From: Lachnospiraceae bacterium
GTDB taxonomy: Bacteria; Bacillota; Clostridia; Lachnospirales; Lachnospiraceae
Length of the DNA stretch: 64,000 bases
NCBI GenBank assembly: GCA_017621815.1
Contig: JAGASK010000013.1
Coordinates: 62,001 to 126,000, forward strand
Direction of reading: 5' to 3'
Positions 61,359-64,000 of the stretch are shown here, piece after piece. The stretch's first letter is position 1, and each line of letters opens with the position of its first letter. The position numbers and the translations under genes were made by a program. Below the pieces are notes generated by a model. The model did not search any database. It had not been told where the DNA came from and was given only the letters and a program-made list of their open reading frames with translations.

Positions 61359-63436
61359 GGATCAAAAGGACAGATGGGAGTTTCACAGTCAGGCAGAAAG
61401 CAGACAGGAAGATCCATTATGCCGGGCAGGGGAAAAAGCATACAGGGAGCATGGCGAAATCCCGTACAGAAAAGCAGGATGCGCTCCGGCAGAAAAATAC
61501 CCACAGTAAGAAACCGGAGCCCTGCCTGCAGAGAGCATACAGTCCGGATAAAAATACCGGCGCATACTGCCTGACCGGTACAGGAAAACAATACCGTCAG
61601 GATCGCGAAATAAGAGAACCTGCTGTATCAGGAAACATTCACAGGAAGCAGCAGATGGAAAGACCTTCCGCTTACCGGGAGACCAGCTTAAAGATAAAAG
61701 AGCCAGCCCTTCACAGAAAAGCGGAGATACCATTCAATACCAGAAGGACGGAAGGCAGCAGCCCAAAAGCTGCACAGTCAAAAAAATCCCGGACTGCAAA
61801 GAAAGCAGAGAATGTTCCCACACAATATGCAGAAAAGAAACTTCCTTCCGATGGATATGCTTTATCTTTCACAGAGAAAAGAGCAGGGCAGATATCCTGC
61901 TATAAGAAGGAAAAGTATCTGGAAACCATAAAGCAGGAACACAGGGTGAAAGAGGCAGAAGAGGCAGCCCTAATGGGAAGCTGTCAGCCCGCAGTAAGCC
62001 CCGTCAGCTGCCCCGCCACACAGGAACACACCCCTGCCGGAGAAAACAGCCATATCCATAAAAGGGAGGCAGGGGACACTGCCAACCGGCGCAGCGGGGA
62101 AATACCGGGAAGAAAGCAGCAGGAAAGCAATGACAGCAGAACTGATAGAAGCGGAAAGAAAAGGAAAGGCGGAGATAAAAACAGCCAAAAAGACAGCATC
62201 TGTAAAGCCAAAGGAAAAAGCAGAAAAGACAGGACAGCCGCTTTCCGGCTGCTGTCCTATGCTTCCGATAAGCTGTCAGGGGAGGAGCAGAAGGACAGCC
62301 TGTTAAAAGTGACAAAAGACCTGCTCCTTGGAAAGGTAAAGGCAGCCGCAACAGGCGCAATCCTTTCCGCAGCATCAGCCCTCATCCCCATTCTTCTGCC
62401 TGCCTTTATCGTGGCGGTCATCATCACCCTGCTGTTTAATTCGCCCTTTTCCATCCTGCTTCCGAAGCTTACGGAAGAGCCGGGAGCGGTGGAAGTGCTT
62501 TCGGTATATACGGAGGAATTCAGGGAAAGGGTACAGGAGGAGCTTGAGGATACCGGAAGATGTGATGAAACGGAACTGATCTATGAAGACTATGAGGGAG
62601 ACGGGGAGCCGGACAACATGGCAGACATCCTTATGACCTACATGGTAAGGCATGGTTTTGGCGACACCGCAACGGTCATGACGGAAAAGAACAAAAAAGC
62701 CCTGAAGGACACCTTTGATGAGATGACTTCCCTGCGCATTACCTGCCGAAAAGAAACTGTGGAGGAATCCTATGAAGAAGAGGATATTTACGGGAATATC
62801 ACCATAAAGACGGAAGAAGTGGAGATAAAGATCAAGGAGGTGCGCATTACGCTCCTTACCAGTGAGGACATCATAGAGAAGGGCGGCTTTACGGAGGAAG
62901 AGGTACAGATACTCCGTTACCTTATGTCGCCGGAGATACTGGAATGCATCGAAGGGCTTCGTGGAGGCTATGGAAGGTCCGGCCCCACAGTCCTTACCCC
63001 GGAGCAGGAAAGGCAGCTTGCCCTTGGGAATGACACTGGCTCGCAGGCAGTAAAAAACGCCCTTGCAAGGCTTGGGATGCCTTACAGCCAGACTTACCGT
63101 GACAGCGGGGACTATTACGACTGCAGCTCCCTTACCTATTATGCCTATAAAGAGGCAGGCATCAGCTTAAGCTACAGGGGTTCCAATACCGCGGCAGCCC
63201 AGGCAGCGCTTCTTGCAGACAGGGACTGTGAAGTGGCTTATGAGGATATCAGGGAAGGAGACCTGATCTTCTACAGCTTTACTGCAAACGGAAGATATAA
63301 GGACATCTCCCATGTGGCTGTCTATGCCGGAAACGGTTATCTTATAGATGCTTCCTCCTCAAAGGGATATGTGGTGTTCCGTCCTGTCTATTCCGTGGGG
63401 AGCATTGTCATGTGCGGGCGCCCTTCCGATTTATAG
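61355..63436 (+). CDS. NlpC/P60 cell-wall hydrolase of the transfer system
   Basis: A 693-residue membrane-bound hydrolase. Residues 1-310 are very basic and low in complexity (Lys, Arg, Gln, Ser), which is unusual. A transmembrane helix follows at ~345-370 (LIPILLPAFIVAVIITLLF). The C-terminal NlpC/P60 domain (residues ~560-693) has the catalytic Cys in YYDCSSLTYYAYKEAG, His in DISHVAVYAGNGYLID and a polar third residue near ASSSKGYVVFRPV. It should open peptidoglycan for the channel. ATG61355 overlaps the preceding stop by 4 bp. Confidence 0.85.
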   Translation: MRIKRTDGSFTVRQKADRKIHYAGQGKKHTGSMAKSRTEKQDALRQKNTHSKKPEPCLQRAYSPDKNTGAYCLTGTGKQYRQDREIREPAVSGNIHRKQQMERPSAYRETSLKIKEPALHRKAEIPFNTRRTEGSSPKAAQSKKSRTAKKAENVPTQYAEKKLPSDGYALSFTEKRAGQISCYKKEKYLETIKQEHRVKEAEEAALMGSCQPAVSPVSCPATQEHTPAGENSHIHKREAGDTANRRSGEIPGRKQQESNDSRTDRSGKKRKGGDKNSQKDSICKAKGKSRKDRTAAFRLLSYASDKLSGEEQKDSLLKVTKDLLLGKVKAAATGAILSAASALIPILLPAFIVAVIITLLFNSPFSILLPKLTEEPGAVEVLSVYTEEFRERVQEELEDTGRCDETELIYEDYEGDGEPDNMADILMTYMVRHGFGDTATVMTEKNKKALKDTFDEMTSLRITCRKETVEESYEEEDIYGNITIKTEEVEIKIKEVRITLLTSEDIIEKGGFTEEEVQILRYLMSPEILECIEGLRGGYGRSGPTVLTPEQERQLALGNDTGSQAVKNALARLGMPYSQTYRDSGDYYDCSSLTYYAYKEAGISLSYRGSNTAAAQAALLADRDCEVAYEDIREGDLIFYSFTANGRYKDISHVAVYAGNGYLIDASSSKGYVVFRPVYSVGSIVMCGRPSDL

Positions 63437-63484
63437 CGGAAAAAGCTACACGGAGAGGGTCAGCATTTAAGCAGGAGGGACCAT

Positions 63485-64000
63485 ATGAAAGGGATCATTT
63501 ATACAAAGGACATCTACCGGGAGATCGTTCCGAAGATCATTCAGGATGAAGCTTCATGGAGCCGGTTCCTTGCCTTTTCTTCCAATCTCTACCACATGGG
63601 TTTTGAGAATGCCAGCCTGATCTACGCCCAGAGGCCGGATGCAAGGCTGGTGGAAACCTATACTGGCTGGCGGGATAAGGGCAGATATGTAAGAAGGGGA
63701 AGCAAAGGGATCGCCATCATAGACTCTGCCCACTATAAGCCCTATGTAGACCACGTCTTTGATGTGGCAGATACCAACGGAAGGGCATACACGGAGATAT
63801 GGAGGCTTGATAAGAGCAATGAAAAGGAGATTTTTGCCCTGCTCCATACAGAGGCAGAAAACAGGGAGGCATATGTGAAGGAGGCTGTGGAAAAAGAACT
63901 CTATGGAAGCGGGAAAAAGTACCTTGAGAATATCGGGGATTTATGCCGCTGTCATGACTCACAGAACCCGGAGCATATCTATGACATCACAAATGCACTG
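63485..64000 (+). CDS. Start of a large ICE protein (ArdC-like N-terminus), cut by window edge
   Basis: An open frame of 172 codons running off the right edge. ASWSRFLAFSSNLYHMGFENASLIYAQRPDARLVETYTGWRDKGRYVRRGSKGIAI is the ArdC-like N-terminal region that opens very large helicase/methylase proteins in these elements. FDVADTNGRAYTEIWRLDKSNEKE follows. AGGAGGG lies before ATG63485. The later domains, and so the activity, are not visible. The integrase should also lie beyond the right edge. Confidence 0.7.
   Translation, partial: MKGIIYTKDIYREIVPKIIQDEASWSRFLAFSSNLYHMGFENASLIYAQRPDARLVETYTGWRDKGRYVRRGSKGIAIIDSAHYKPYVDHVFDVADTNGRAYTEIWRLDKSNEKEIFALLHTEAENREAYVKEAVEKELYGSGKKYLENIGDLCRCHDSQNPEHIYDITNAL

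Overview
The window looks like a chromosome segment of a Gram-positive gut Clostridium, most likely Lachnospiraceae. I infer this from the protein families (AgrC/AgrA-type LytTR pairs, class B sortase, DUF6033, DUF6273, EFR1 ferredoxin), the strong AGGAGG ribosome sites, and a conjugative element of the Tn1549-like Firmicutes type. No rRNA, tRNA or CRISPR array was seen.

Region 1 (1-9.2 kb) is the late part of a cobalamin operon: the end of a CbiA-CobT fusion, then cobU, cobS, a short second CobU-like kinase, cobC, cbiB, cobD, cbiP and cbiC. A Rpn-family PD-(D/E)XK gene with its own promoter sits between cbiP and cbiC. Together these genes amidate the corrin ring, attach the aminopropanol arm and assemble the nucleotide loop.

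Region 2 (9.2-35.8 kb) is chromosomal: a GH105 glycosidase, a membrane-anchored transglutaminase-like protein, a COG2984-type ABC transporter operon (lipoprotein, permease, ATPase), a DUF6033 protein, several LytTR regulators and GHKL kinases, a lipoprotein, an LCM-type methyltransferase, a small membrane protein behind a palindromic operator, a frameshifted PAS/GAF/GGDEF gene, a 2213-residue surface protein with its class B sortase, a nonsense-interrupted ORF and a DUF6273 protein.

Region 3 (35.8-39.1 kb) is a decayed copy of the left end of a conjugative element. A 264-bp repeat is followed by fused scraps of parM and mobC, an AT-rich cargo (EFR1 ferredoxin, broken nuclease, GIY-YIG protein, Smr protein, small ORF), and the first ~20 codons of a relaxase. 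A second copy of the repeat (251 bp) then opens the intact element.

Region 4 (39.1-64 kb, running off the right edge) is that intact element: an actin-like ParM, a possible ParR-like partner, an unknown protein, a structured oriT region with 21-bp-period repeats and a P-type nic-like hairpin, MobC, AT-rich cargo, a MOBP-type relaxase, and a type IV secretion operon (DUF3801/PcfB, VirD4, Maff2-like, TrbL-like, PrgI, VirB4, NlpC/P60). A PIN toxin-antitoxin cassette interrupts the operon.

The strongest finding is the cargo between mobC and the relaxase gene. It holds a 1994-residue STAND-type ATPase with an N-terminal Cap4-like nuclease domain (Avs-like) and a translationally coupled 219-residue partner. 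Both element copies carry different cargo at the same junction, codon 2 of the relaxase, which suggests a hotspot for swapping defence and accessory modules.
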